This document shows, piece by piece, positions 24,240-37,262 of a stretch of DNA of 64,000 nt. The translations under genes and the position numbers were made by a program. This DNA comes from Whalleya microplaca. Taxonomy: Eukaryota; Ascomycota; Sordariomycetes; Xylariales; Xylariaceae. The notes under the pieces were generated by a model, which did not search any database, was not told the origin of the DNA, and saw nothing but the letters and a program-made list of their open reading frames with translations. The stretch lies in the NCBI GenBank assembly GCA_022497155.1, contig MU385711.1, forward strand, positions 1 to 64,000. The letters are read 5' to 3'. Every line of letters starts with the position of its first letter. Position 1 is the stretch's first letter.

Positions 24240-26584
24240 CTATGCATACTTCTTGCGCATGTCGACCTTTTTGACGTTCTCTGGGAACCCGAATGAAGCG
24301 TGAGCTTGGTCAGATTGCATCCGAACCTCCCCAAACCTGAGAGTTGTATTCGATATTTCCTTACTCGTTGGCCACTGTCCTAGACAATGACCGTAAGATA
24401 GCTCATCTATGTCTGCGCTCCTTGAAGTGGTAATGAACGCACTGAATGACGTGTTGGCCGAATAACCATTCTTGTGGAAGCTATACGCACCGGCCGCTAC
24501 AGCAACCATGGTCAAAGACACAGCTATTATATACGGCAGCGCAAGCCAGAAAGGCTCGTAACGCCAGACAAGCACCTGCGTTGTAACGGTACACGGGACC
24601 AACGAATTGGTTTGCGAATGTAACTGCTTATCGGCAAGCATGGATAGAAATATACCGTTGAATCGATCTTCCAACGTAGCCGCAAAGTCGTCCACGACAG
24701 GTAGTCCCGTAGTCTGGTCTATCAGATCGCTTTGAGTTATATCGGAGTGGTCGATCCAGTAAGAGCTATCTGGACTTAATGTGATATTGCCTTCCAGGAA
24801 TTTGCGGTAGACATATCCTGTAGCATGAAATCCGCTTTGGGTGGTTAGGGTTTCCATTACATGATCCGGGAAACATAGTTACCACTTACGAGAACTGTTG
24901 GTAGTCGTCATCCCATGGAGCTTTCGAACTATTATCTGGCAGGAGTGGGCTATTCAACACAACCGAAGTGCGATTTATGGTCATTTGCTCAGAGAAGGTG
25001 ACATTATAAGAGTAGGTCGCGTCATGCATGGCGCATTCTACAATGCGGGGCTCGTGGTGGAGGGAGTTGGTGACGAATCCAACCCACAAAGAGGGTATTT
25101 CCGTGAAGACACCGAGTCCAGGGGCCGAGGAGTTCATAGTGTCCCATATCAATGGTGTCCCAGTAGCTCCTTCGCTGAATGAAGAATAGCTGGCGTATAA
25201 TAACTTCCCAGTAGGTGCTAATTGTGATCTGTTGTAGGCTGATGGGTTACTGCCTCCAAACTCATCTCGACTATCGCATCGATAGGCTGGAACTGCGAGC
25301 TCCATAGAGTATGCACACACTGTATTTGATGGACATGGGTTGGGAGGCTTTATTGGGCCAGTAGTAGATAACATGGACAGCTGTGACGTGCGGTGGAGTT
25401 CACTACTCGGGCTATAGTATATATAACGCCCATCATCTCGATATTGTTCGCTGTTGCCAATGATGCCCCAGTACGACAAGCCCGCCCGGGAGCCATCGTC
25501 TGAGAAAAGACCAAATCCGTTTTCGCGCGTGAAGTTGAGTATAGGTACGTCTTGACACGTTGTCGCTAGTGTTCGGCTGCCCTCTCTTGTTGTGAGCGTG
25601 GATGGGGAAGCAATGGCACAAAGTGGCAAGGACCTAAAGGACTTTAGCATCTCAAATAGAAATGATTCATCGAGGAGATTCCCAACCAGACGAGACCTGC
25701 AATGATGAATAAAATGGTTGCTTTGGATAGGAGTTCCGAACTGAAGAAACTAGACGGATCGTTGCAAACCTGCACATTTCAGCAGTCAGACTTATTGATG
25801 TCACGGTTGATTTAGTGTTTGGAGGTAAACTGACTGAGAAAACTGCATCGAGGGTAGATATTTTCAAAGGCCGCTTCTTCACGATAACCTGCAAAAGTGT
25901 GAGTCACTGGTATCTACATAAATGCAGCGAGAAAATGGAAAGCCTCTCTCCAGACCCACCCATGCCAGTTGTGTGTATGCAATGTTGACCGAGCCAACGA
26001 GAGCAAACTTCACAAAGTACGAGACTGCAATTCCGAATCTAGTGGGCCACTGCCATAGACTCAGAGGTTAGTGATCGCTCCATTCAATCGTTTCCGAGGG
26101 TCACCACATGTATCATCAGAAGCGAAAAGAGCACGTGGTTCCGAGACGTATCCTGGTAATAAACCGGCCCCCAACGCATTGCTTGATGCGAAAAGTGCCA
26201 AGTAATAGATAAAAGGGGGGGAGAGGGGATCGAAGTCGGGGAAATTAGGAAAGGGAGAGAAACCTGATGATTGTCTACCACTCGTCCATTGAGACCTTGA
26301 TAATAGAGATGGTGCCCTAGAGCACCGAAGGACCCTAGTAGAGCTAAGAGAACCATGAGTGATGGCATAACAAATCGAGTTTTCCCAGGGGGGGAGATGG
26401 GCGCCGAAGATGTCTGGGCTGGAACTGTGGGTGGGACAAGTCGTTCTTTGCTGTTTTCGCCAGATTTAGTCACGGTGCCTCCATTTTCCTGGTTTATGAA
26501 TTGTAAAGAGACAGCGTGGATAGCGGTCAGTGAAGAGCTGCCTTCGCTGGCAACAGAGTCGGATTCAGGTGTTGTCGTAGACAT
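24240..26584 (-). CDS. Fungal multi-pass membrane protein with large ectodomain, function unknown
   Basis: Six exons (26584-26264, 26049-25960, 25888-25835, 25769-25687, 25633-24890, 24834-24240) give 628 residues in consistent phase. The N-terminus is Ser/Thr-rich and cytosolic. It is followed by three hydrophobic segments: MPSLMVLLALLGSFGALGHH, FGIAVSYFVKFALVGSVNIA and ATILFIIAGLVW. A long Asn-glycosylation-rich region of about 380 residues then precedes a last helix (FWLALPYIIAVSLTMVAVAA) and a short tail (TSFSAFITTSRSADIDEL). I recognise this layout, including the PLCAIASPSTLTT element after helix 3, from a Pezizomycotina-wide family of uncharacterised membrane proteins. I do not know its role. 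Start chosen: MSTTTPESD. Intron 1 is long (214 nt); a small exon inside it cannot be ruled out. Confidence 0.75.
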
Positions 26585-29500
26585 TGCGCAACTCACAACT
26601 CTTTGACTGAAAAGCGATTTACCTGGAAGTGCAAAGATGATCGACATATTACCGCCATATCTCGGCCACCATATTTATATCTTCATATAGGTCTGAATAT
26701 ATGATATGGATTCTGTGAATGCCACAAATAGTAAAAGTGACATAAACGGCAGGAATAGCTGGGACGTATGAACGGCCCATGTGTCCAGGTTCAGCCCAAC
26801 ATCTGTGTACCTCGAGCTCATCCAAGAGGTGATTCTCTTGCACACCCAAGCGGATATTCTGTTTCAAATAAACATTAAGGCTCGTATCGATTTTGTCCAT
26901 ATATAGTATTGAGAAGCTAGGCGGTAGCAATCTACAAACCCTTATAGAGACGATAGCGATTGTCGCTGTTGCTACACGAATTAGAAGACGTACAACCAGC
27001 CAATTGCCAGCTAATTATAGTAATTGCCATGTTATGACCCCCAATCCGACCTTGTCAATGGTTGGTAGTAAGATTACAAGGCTGTGTCTTCTGAGAGGAC
27101 TATCCATATTGCTAGCTTCTCGCGTCTTGGTAGGGCAGATGCTACGTTGTTGCTGGGCTCTGCGAAACTTCTACTCGATGGTCTAGATTTTCTGGCTATC
27201 TTCATAAGGAATACACTCTTCAAGTACTGAATACTGGAGATATCTGCTTTGCCTACTGACTTATCTACTCGGATATCAACCTATTATCTCGCACTTTACA
27301 CAGTTTCAAGGCTAGTGTCGTTTTAGGGGTGTAGTTTACTACCCAGTAGCTAATATATAGAAACTTCGATATCTCGTATATATTATTGATATAGGTAAAG
27401 CTGTGACACGTAGGAACTAATGCGGCACGCTCAGGAGCATGGGATAGCTATCAATTGGGGATGATGTAGTGTAATAACAAGAACCAAGTGGTCTTAGGAC
27501 TGTCTTTCTCGCTACTCCGTCATCCCGCGCAGAGGAGACATGGACTGTCGACGTTGCGATGACATAATATATGCTATTAATAGGAAGGTGATATTGGTAA
27601 AGTTAACCCGGTGTGATTGCAAGTTTTTGAATCGTCCCAGGCGATACAACAGGTACACATCCATCATGAGACGGAGCAGCCTTGAAAGATACAAGCACAG
27701 CTAAACGCCGTCATACGCGTTTCAGGCATGAAATGTGCATACCATAGTATAGCACCTCTTAAAATAGGGCTACGTGTACCAGTGATTTGGCTCGTTACGA
27801 TCCGGTGCTTGGCGACATATGTGCAATTAGGGGCAGAGTTGCATTGTAGCCTCTCATGGTGATCGCTCTCCGATGCGCTTATGAGATTGCTACCCAGCAT
27901 ATCTGCAATCAGGTTTCCTCTTGGAACATTAGATTGTTCTAGACTGAATCGATCCCGGTGATGCTTTCTCCCTTTTCGGAGTGATTCACTTAGTAGCTTC
28001 CTAAACCCCTTTGTATATGGACTCAGTAGACTAGGTAGTCGAATTCAAATGGATCGGTTAAAGGCAACGACCACGCAATGAAACGTTATTATTATAAACA
28101 GCATAGAACAGAAACTTCTCTTAGGTCCTATATGTACTAGTTGATTACCTAGGTAAGTAGCTATGGTCAGTCTGCCTCGTCCAGGGCATGCCATCCTGTA
28201 CTAGCAATGCAGACTGATCCTATTTGTCCCTGATACGCTAATCTCGAGTACCTTTGGCTTCAGTATGAAGTCCAGATATTTTGGTCCTATAGTTCCACAG
28301 TCACCCTCGGCTTCGCAATACTGCGTCTAAAATAAATTTCACACACGGTCCTACTTTGAGTCCACGTGGTGCTTTTTTGTTGGCATCTGCTGTGAGCGTC
28401 CTTGAGTAAGAACCGACCTTCCACATTGCATGGTCCATTAGGATGAAAGTTTCAGCCCCGTGGAAGTTCTCAACAGGAGTCCGAGTATCAGTCTAAAAAA
28501 CAGTCTGCCATGGATGGCAGGTGTGACACCGGACTTAGTCGACTCGCTCTAAGGCGTGGAATATTACCTACTCCGAAGGGACGAGCTGAGATTTGGCCAA
28601 GAGTCCACGGCAGTGGCAATCTGCATTAATCTCATCCGACTGTTTGCATTAATATTTGTTGGTATATGACGGTGTGTTGACCAACTATCGGTCCTCCCGG
28701 CAAATTACCTTTATGTCTACTACAGTCCAAAGACCAATGAATAGAAGGCAGCTAGCTGCCAACTCCCCCCCCTTCGGCTATTAAATAAATTGTGCCGCTG
28801 GTTTTACGTGATGAATCATGAAAAGTATCGTGCTTGCACAGGCTTACTACAATACCTGCTTACACCAATACATTGCTAATCTATTTCCTCACAACTTCCT
28901 GGCATGTGAATGGCACGGGAACGTATTTGCTTGGCGTCGCTAATAAACTAATACTGACCTTCCTTATACGCAGGTATGGTAACACAAATAATAAGATTTC
29001 ACAGACCCCAAGAGAGTGATTTATTTACATCTGTCCTAGTGGGAAGAAGACTAGATTGGCCCGAAGAGTTTGTCTGCTTGTAAGCCTAGGACAGTCCGTG
29101 TGGGGGGCACATGCAGCTGTCAACTTCAGCCTCCTCCTGCACGTCATCTTGAGGCCGCGCAGCTCACTTTTGAGGCTCTCGATGTCTATTTAAATTGCAG
29201 GCAGATGAATAATGTGATACACTCGCGCGGTCGATCAGCCAATCTTTATGAACTTGACTCAACCTTCTCAGCCAATTGCCAATAAGGATCTGTCGGTGAA
29301 GGAGGTGTTTTGTTATTCTGGGTAGTCGGCTACACACGATTTTAGTTCACATATTAATACAAAAGTAAGTTGTTTGTACTAAATAAATTAAGGTGACCAT
29401 AGCTCCGCGTCGTAGATTCTCAGGAGGTGAAGTGGGCCTGTCTTTTGATATCGATTATCAATAAACGTAGGTTTCAGGTGATGCATTCCCTTTATATCTA

Positions 29501-31283
29501 TTGATAATTATTACCTCGTTCCACGCCGGGAAGAATGATTCCTCCAGCATTGTATTTTATTCTATTTTTATCTATTGAATCTTCATTTCTAGATCCCAAT
29601 ATTAACCTCATACCCATTACTTTGATACATCTTTGATATATTCTCGACTAATCAGTGACATGCCTAGTTTCTGATTGGTTTCAGGGCCGAAAACATATCG
29701 ATATATCCACAGGGGATGCGCAAAGTGGCGGCCAGGCACAGGTTGATTGCGAGAAAGCATTCAGCCCCAACATCGCCCAGAATATAACCAGGTACCCTGA
29801 AGAAGATTATGAAGTTGACAGTATGACTTTGAAACGAACTGACATTACTGTAGGAGAGATTCTGAAGACACTTGCAGCTACACGGCTGTGGAAGTCCGGC
29901 ACGTGTAACACGAGGCATGTCTTCCTATCTAGCAATCCTCACGGCATTTGCCGCGAAGAGCCTTGTATGTATCAACTAGATTGCTCCTGGCTTGGACGCT
30001 GTAGTGGTCTGTGATGAAGCATTATACTTGGTCTAAATTTTGCTGATTTTCCCTATCAGGATGACTATGTATGTACTAGTGGTGCCTGCATGATTTCGTC
30101 GAGTGGTAGGATGTATTAGGCGCTGGAAATAATTTAGTAGTCATTGAAGTATGTTTGGGAATGATGATAGGGGTGGAATACTGTCATCATCAAAGCCACG
30201 AAGCATACCATGGGGCCTGACGAGATAGGTGATCGAGGCCCTTCTTGAAAAATAGGACGAAGTAGCGTTGTTACATGGCCTCATCTTATTGGGAAGGTAC
30301 TTGTTATATCAAATTGCTTGGGGGCGCTCGAAGAAAACTATGGTGAACACTATATATTCGGGGTATCCTGAGCTCCGCCGAACTGGCATATATAACCCTC
30401 TTCAACTCTCTCGCTACAGGGTATCGTGAAATTCAACTGGAAGTTCCTTCGATAATTACTTGTCAGTTATTCACCTTGTTCAATGCCCGAGTTGAGAGAT
30501 ATGTTAGGTATCCAGGACACGGTAGGAGAGAGACGGGCACCCTTTTCGACTAAGGCCGAAGTGAGATTAAACCCTTACTCTCAACTGCAAGTATAGGTAG
30601 GCTTCACATGAATGCATCAGCAGTATTCCAGTCTTATGTCTCGAAACAGTGAACACTGTATTCTAGTTTGACATATTCTCAGGTGACAAGGCGTAATTCC
30701 CTCGAAATCACCCCAGTCTTTTGGACCTCAGGTCTTCCACGATTGTCAATAGTATAAAGAGTACCCGAAAGATGATGATGATGATTTTGTTTACGTCCGC
30801 GAGGACGAAGATCTATCTTTCCATGAAAAAGACGTTTGTCGCTGCCATACACTGATTACCTGAGGCCCGAATCCTCGTGCCGAGTTGAAGCAAAATGCTA
30901 AAGACGCATTTGACAAAGTCCTACAAGTTACTGCCCTATATGACAGTCCGAATTAGAAAGTCGCCTTCCATTGAACTTCCAGAAATCTAGGACATAATCT
31001 ATAGTGTATCATGTATTTTTATCGCAAAGCCAATATGGGCGATGGTGTAGCCCAATAACACACCCAGAACACTCTGTACCAAAGGGCGGTACCTCTAACC
31101 TACCTGAAAGCATGAACGACTGAGTTTCGCAAAGCTCGACCTCTACCTGGTCGGCATTCTCACGCCATACTTAGGTCCGTTGGTACCCGTGTTCATCGTA
31201 AATCTCCAGAAATCAAAACCAGTACGCCTTGACCCATCATCTAATTCGTCCTACACTAGAACATTCGCAGCAAAGAAAAAGCC
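26585..31283. other. Gene-poor stretch of 4.7 kb
   Basis: No coding region with fungal codon use or splice structure could be supported. A 119-codon frame at 29655-30014 and shorter ones elsewhere have no recognisable domain. A (GAT)n microsatellite lies at about 30773-30784. Composition is normal and I see no RIP signature. It may contain regulatory DNA or non-coding transcripts. Confidence 0.5.
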
Positions 31284-34096
31284 TTAGCAGTCGGGCACGC
31301 TGACGGGGATATGAAGCGGCACGCTAGTAGCTAAACCGCTGAGGCTCGTCTCTTTGAACTCGTTTCTCATGCCCCTAGCTGTGAGACGCATGGCACGGAT
31401 GGCACTAAGCACAATCCAAAATTAGCAAATACTTCGTTCAGAAAACAAAGGGAGCTGTATGTCGTGTCATCGGGGGCCTTAGATCAAAAGAGATATGAAT
31501 TGGGTGGAGTCGGCTTTCAGGGCAGGCCAGAATAGGGAATGAACAAATCCAGAATACGTACTCGTCAAGCCTGACTTTCTGGGTACCAGTCTCGCTGCTG
31601 AGAGCTAGATTGGCGCTTGAGATAGCCTTGATGGCGCCAAGGGCATTACGCTCTATGCAGGGTGCTTGTACCAGTCCCCCAATGGGATCGCACGTGAGGC
31701 CTAGATTATGCTCGATGCCGATCTCTGCGGCCTGTTCGATTGCCTCGGGGCTTGCACCCATGCATGCGGCGAAAGCCCCGGCCGCCATGGAGCAGGCGAC
31801 GCCCACTTCGGCCATGCATCCGCCCTCAGCTGCGGAGATGGTGGCACCACGTTTGTATAGCATGCCGATAGCTGCAGCCGTCAGGAGAAAGGTGAGTATA
31901 TCGCGCTCGACATCCTCGCTTATGAACTCGATCGTGTATTTCAGTACGGCTGGGATAACTGAAAATTGGACTTAGTAGGTGAAACTTCTGGTAAAGGGCA
32001 AGGATGATAGGAATTTCAGAGGTGTCCTTCGAGAGCGCATGTCTCTTGTAGACGGACTCTATTAGAAAGCCTAGACTTCCTAAACATATTCAAATAGGAG
32101 AAAAGTTCGAGATTACGTACTGCCTGCTGCGCCGTTAGTGGGCGCCGTCACGATGCGACCACCGGCCGCATTTGTTTCGTTGACAGCCATTGCATATACG
32201 GTCAAATAGTCCATGGCTGGAAATGTAGTGCGGCGCAAAGGTGAAGGCATTACTGGATGATATAACGAGCCATGCACGCGCGGAGGGCCTCGCTTGCCGA
32301 TAATTTCCCTCCGGCTTGGTGTCATGGTCGTTGATTTTGGTGACTCTACTATACCTGTGCCTGGTGGTGTCCTCTCGCGATTGCTGCTACTAGGAGAAGC
32401 TAGCTGCCCCCTCTCGGGCCCAGCTGAAACACTCTGAGTATGTGAAGGATAGAGCCCCCTCGTAAGGCGTTTGTACAATGCCGGTGCTCGCCTATGGAGT
32501 TTAAGTGAACCAGGTAGCGTTGTATTGAGGGGTGCCTCAACGCCTTCTAGTATGCTGTTATCCATGACTTCCCAGATACGGAACAGCTTGTTCTGGATTT
32601 CGTCATCTGTGTAGCCGTGACTTTTTTCATTTTCGTAAACTAACTGCGCAATAGTCAGATTATGCTTGTTGCACAACCAAAGAAGACTGGTTGCATCCCG
32701 GAACGGGTAGCGTGGATGCGGAGCGCTAAAACCAGTGTCAACAGACGTGGTGTCTCCAGTAGTAGACGCAATAGGGGAAGGGCTGTTTGCTTCACTTTGA
32801 CTAGTTGCAAGTAGAGCTGTATTCTTGTCGAAGGTGTCATCGTAAGGCTTGATTTCGGCACCAGTCCTACGATCGCCTGCCGCATCCGTTCTCCTAATCT
32901 CCTTGTAGAACATGTTCTCTGCCAGGTCAGCCGGGTGTCTACCGCTGCCGCCCTCCGTCTGCCGTTTCTTGGTGTCGGCTGGAGGGCCCCCTGAAGCCTG
33001 GCTTTCTGACGCTGCAGTGGCGGCAGTTGATAGCGCACCGTTTACCACAAAACCACCCTAAAGCACTCAGAGTCAGCATTTTCTCTTCTAGACAGCTTGG
33101 GGAACTATTCAGAGATCTAAGACCTATCCCAAGAGTCTGAATTCCGAATTATACCCCAAGAAGAAACCCCTGCTCCTGGAACAGGATAGAATGGAAACGA
33201 ATGATTCTAGATGCGACTCACGCCCACGCTGAAGAGGTCATTGGTTGCTAGCATTGTGCCCTCTTCATCGAACACCATGAGGCGCATGCCATTGCTGTGC
33301 AAGGGTAGCTTTTTTCCCCATTCCCAGATGAAATCGCGCTCGTAGTCAAATGGGATCTCCTTGCCTTTGCCGTCTGGCAGCCCGTGGCCCAAAAACAACT
33401 TCTTTTTCGATTTGATTTCTGCAAAGCGGGCGGGCACGTAAGACGTATCAACGGTCTCCACGTCAGCACTCTCGAGGCCTAATAGCAGCGCAGAAGGGGT
33501 CACTATACACGAAAAGGAGTTAGCATCTCCATCAGACAGACTCTGAGAGTTTTAGACGCTGCTCCAGGAGTCTCAATATTAGAGATATTCTCAATGGATG
33601 AATATAAGCCCCCTTCCGCCTTTCCTGATGTAGGTTCAGATAAGAAAAAGAGCCCTAGATACGTACTATGGCCCTCGCCTGTGAGTGCCAGACTCCCGTA
33701 GATGGAAATGCGAATCTTATCCACCTTATGCAGCAGGTCGGCTTCGATTAGGTCGGTCACGAATATGTTTCCGGCGCGCATGGGCCCAACGGTGTGCGAC
33801 GACGATGGGCCGATGCCGATAGAGAAGAGATCAAAGGTTGAAATGACGGCATGTTCGTGATCTGCTTCGTCATACGTGCCTGATTGTGTATCTCCGTTCT
33901 CGTTCAAGTTAGATGGTGTTGTGCTGAGATTTCGAGTTTGAAGCATATGTGTGGCATCCCCTGCTGGGCGTCCCCATCTATACTGCGTTGTTCCGAGTGA
34001 ACTAGCTTGCCATCTACTCGTCACCCGCTGAGATGCTCCACCGATAGCAGCGCGGAACAGCGTAAGCTGGCGGACCGCCGCCGCCGCACGCCTCAT
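31284..34096 (-). CDS. L-serine dehydratase, iron-sulfur type, mitochondrial
   Basis: The enzyme converts L-serine to pyruvate and ammonia with a [4Fe-4S] cluster. Five exons (34096-33667, 33502-33222, 33057-32121, 31958-31562, 31404-31284) code for 721 residues. The Arg/Ala-rich start [20 protein letters not shown] looks like a mitochondrial presequence. The beta domain begins [20 protein letters not shown]. The alpha domain holds [26 protein letters not shown] and [19 protein letters not shown], with the cluster-binding type cysteines. It ends near [16 protein letters not shown]. The protein is far longer than bacterial SdaA (about 455 residues) because of two low-complexity insertions, after VVNGALS and after [10 protein letters not shown]. 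This is the bacterial Fe-S family (PF03313/PF03315), not the PLP type common in eukaryotes. Introns are unusually even (about 157-164 nt). Confidence 0.9.
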
Positions 34097-37000
34097 CTTC
34101 AATGATAAGCAAGGCTCGAGGGTGGTCCGGAAGGATGATGTATTTGAATACCATTGATGAAGGTAAAATATCTCGAAAGATAACAATGCGCCTCGTTACA
34201 GAAGAATTTGATGCATCTGAAGTTTTTAGAAAAATCACGTACGTGTGTAGTGTATGCCCGGTAGACATCAATAACCCAATGATATAACTGCGATTTCAAA
34301 AGATATTTTGGACCTGGAATTTGGACCCTGGTGAATTGAATACATGTGCAGTAAACGGATCGGCGGTGTGCTCCAGACTGATAACCCTGCCATTGCATAC
34401 CAGCTACCTACCTAGCAGCCTACATAGGTATGTACATACATACCATAGGATTATGGGGTACGAAAACACTGTACAATTGCATATACAAATGCCACTTGAA
34501 GCTTAGCTAATCTGCTCTGGCCTGCACCTAAATATGCATTTGTTATATACCTAGGTAGGCATTATGGCAAATGGGTTCTAGGTATACTCTAGTACCTGGA
34601 CTACCCAGGTATACGAGGCATCAGATTGTGGCACTCAACTCTTTCCATGTGTACCTAGGTATGTAAGAGGCACGGTGGATAAGCTACGTATACCTTAGGT
34701 AAGTGAAATTCAGGTCGTGAGCCACGTACTAAGTAGTACCTGTGTGATATACAAGTATCTATGGCTAAACTGCTGAATGTGGGAAGAGAGGTAGTCGAAC
34801 GTATCTTACTTAGGTGAGTACGGAATCTGAAAGCACTGCCGCTCATGTGCGGGAGTCTTCAAGGCACAAGCGTACCTAGGTAGTCTTCGAAGAGATATTC
34901 TAGGTATGCTTATTAATGTCGCAACTCATTGATGATTTTTCTCGACGGCCTTCGCAGCAGAATGTATTATTTCCTGTTACAATCGCTTTCGGGTGTCTGA
35001 TTAAGTTCTTACTTAGCTGGTTCTTGTGATGACGCTTTGAATCTGGCAATCCGCAATGCATCAGTCTCATGTATGGGATGGTCTCATTCAGGTGAACCTA
35101 AATGACAAGTAAAGTAATACCCGAGCGGGAAGAACGTGGACTGCCCGTGTTGGTCGACGACTACTGCTACCTATATACCGCAGTAAGAAGGAGGTTTAGA
35201 CCGAGAAGCTCGAGGACGTCACACTGGCCAACTGCGTGTGGTTGTTACCATGTTGGTATTGCTCTGATAAGCATTCGCTACAATAGGTAGGTATATAATG
35301 GGAAGCTTGCATCAGCGAACTAAAGGGGTCATGTATGATCCAGCTCAACCTTTGTGTTGGTAATCTTGAACGTAATGATACATAGTTCGTCAGAACAACA
35401 GACTTTCAGGTTTGGGATGGAGGTGTTTCATCGAGAGGAATTACGTGTAGCCGTGGGGTGCAGATATGAAAGAACGTTATTCATTAGCCGAGGTCGCAGG
35501 CTAGGTTAAAGTAGATAGGCTGGCGAGGGTCGGTGCTATGCATACTCAGCCGGCGTCGCCTCACTTTTCAGCTGATGTATTCCTACCTAACTCTAGCAAC
35601 CTTAGCCTGGCGGCCTGGCTGCCTGGGGAGGAACCGAGATATGCGACGATACTGCCGTTCCAGGTTGCCTTCAGGTTGGGAACATTGAAGTCGGACGGTA
35701 GGTATTTTATTAGCGTGGCACTGTGGCAAAGGGCACGCAAGTAAGGTAAGGGTCTCCTTGTCTGACTTTGCTCAGTATTATTATCAGTTGAATTTAACTG
35801 GTCGTTACAGATTCAACATACCAGCGGTAGAAGAAAATCCGCAGCAAACTCGGCTAGAACCCTCGCCACTCCCCATAATAGATCGGAGTAAGGGAAATAT
35901 TCGACGAATCAGAATGGCGCGATAAGGATCATCATCTGGCTCAGCACCTGGGCAGCGGCCGAGATCGGGGGATCCGCTGCAAGGTACCACCAGGAATTGA
36001 CCCGCCGAGTCGGCAGCAAACCACATCCAGCGACGACAGAGGACATTCGGCCAATCAAACATGACTGAAATACGATAGTCGTCAGTCATGCTAGCAGTAA
36101 TAGACCAGGCCGAGAAACACCTAGGTGGATACTTGAGTAGCTGCGAGTTACGACATGGATGTAGCATTATCTGGGAGGTAGTCGAGTAGTTCCGGGTGAA
36201 GGAGATTGGGAACATACATATGTAACGGCTTCAATCCGCAGAGTCTACCGAGACTATTGTGGTACTATCTCGATACTATGTCGCTAGGTGCATGTATGTC
36301 TCAGGTAAGTAAATTGCTGTGTCCCAAGATAATTACCTAAGGTGACGACCGGCTTGCATGTTTGCATGGGGTACCTCTATTCGGTGTGGGGTGTTGTTGG
36401 GCTGTCGATGTAGTTCCAGACGTACACTACTGGAAGGCGTCAATGTCAATACCTACCTAGGTACTCGGGATGCCAATCTTGTCAAAAGTTGGGGTAAGGC
36501 GAGGGTAGATACGAAGGTGTGCGTACCTAGGTACATACATGTTCTCTGTGTGGCTGCGGCTATGCGAATGGCTTGGGCCCGTTGTCGGCCCACTTTGGAT
36601 CCACGGCCACGCCGCCCAAGCCGCCCACTTCCTGCTGCACAAAGACTGATTGGAACCTACATAGTACATATGTAACAGGTTATGATAGTATGATGGCGGG
36701 GCTGAGATCGGAAGCTGCGAACATTGAAGGTATGTACCTCTTGTATACCACCTAGATGTATGTACATACGGTAGGTGTGTATGTACATACTCTGTGGTGA
36801 AACGACCTTACGTAGTACCTAAATGGAGCGGTAAAGAGCACTTGCACTCAGCACTATACCTCCAGGTGTACCCCCAATGGACTCAAAGCTTGCTCTTTCC
36901 TGCATCCCTAGCGTGGGGCCGTTGCTTCGAATTTTCTTCTTCTCATTCATCCCGTCCTGCCCGTCCTAACCTAAGGTTTCTCCCCTTTGTCAGGCGCACA

Positions 37001-37262
37001 GTGGAAGGTCCCCTGTTGAGAGCCCTGCCCGCCTTCCAGAACGCTCAGCCTTTTTAAAGGGACCAAGGTGAAAAACCCCGCATCTTATCTTCCAGTCACC
37101 TCCCTCCAATTCTTCGATTTTTCACACTCTTCACTCGCTCTCCAAACCTACTCGCACATCATCCTCTCCGTTGCATTTCTGCGTACCGACTGTGTCCTTT
37201 GCGGTCTTCAATTTCCCTCATTCTGCAAATTCAGATTTGCTCTCCCGACAATCTCTTCCACG
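34097..37262. other. Divergent intergenic region rich in TACCTAGGTA palindromes
   Basis: This 3.2-kb region lies between the divergent serine dehydratase and glutamine synthetase genes. It has many copies of TACCTAGGTA or close variants (for example near 34549, 34652, 34873, 36455, 36525) and TGTACATACATACC strings (34430, 36530, 36760). A 136-codon frame at 35805-36215 has no support. The last 300 bp are pyrimidine-rich, like a fungal housekeeping promoter. Confidence 0.6.
37085..37092 (-). promoter_or_regulatory. GATA (AreA-type) site upstream of glutamine synthetase
   Basis: CTTATCTT here reads AAGATAAG on the minus strand and contains the HGATAR core bound by AreA/Nit2. It lies about 170 bp before the ATG. 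Nitrogen control of this gene is known in several fungi. One site alone is suggestive only. Confidence 0.4.

Noticed and set aside
26084..26190. Open segment inside intron 1 of the membrane protein gene as an extra exon
   Set aside because: Direct joining of flanking exons gives the expected VDNHQ-WPTRFG transition; the segment adds an in-frame stop.
29655..30014. 119-codon plus frame in the gene-poor stretch
   Set aside because: No recognisable domain, signal peptide or neighbouring exons; length is compatible with chance.
35805..36215. 136-codon minus frame upstream of glutamine synthetase
   Set aside because: No homology I recognise and unusual composition; treated as chance in a repeat-rich promoter region.
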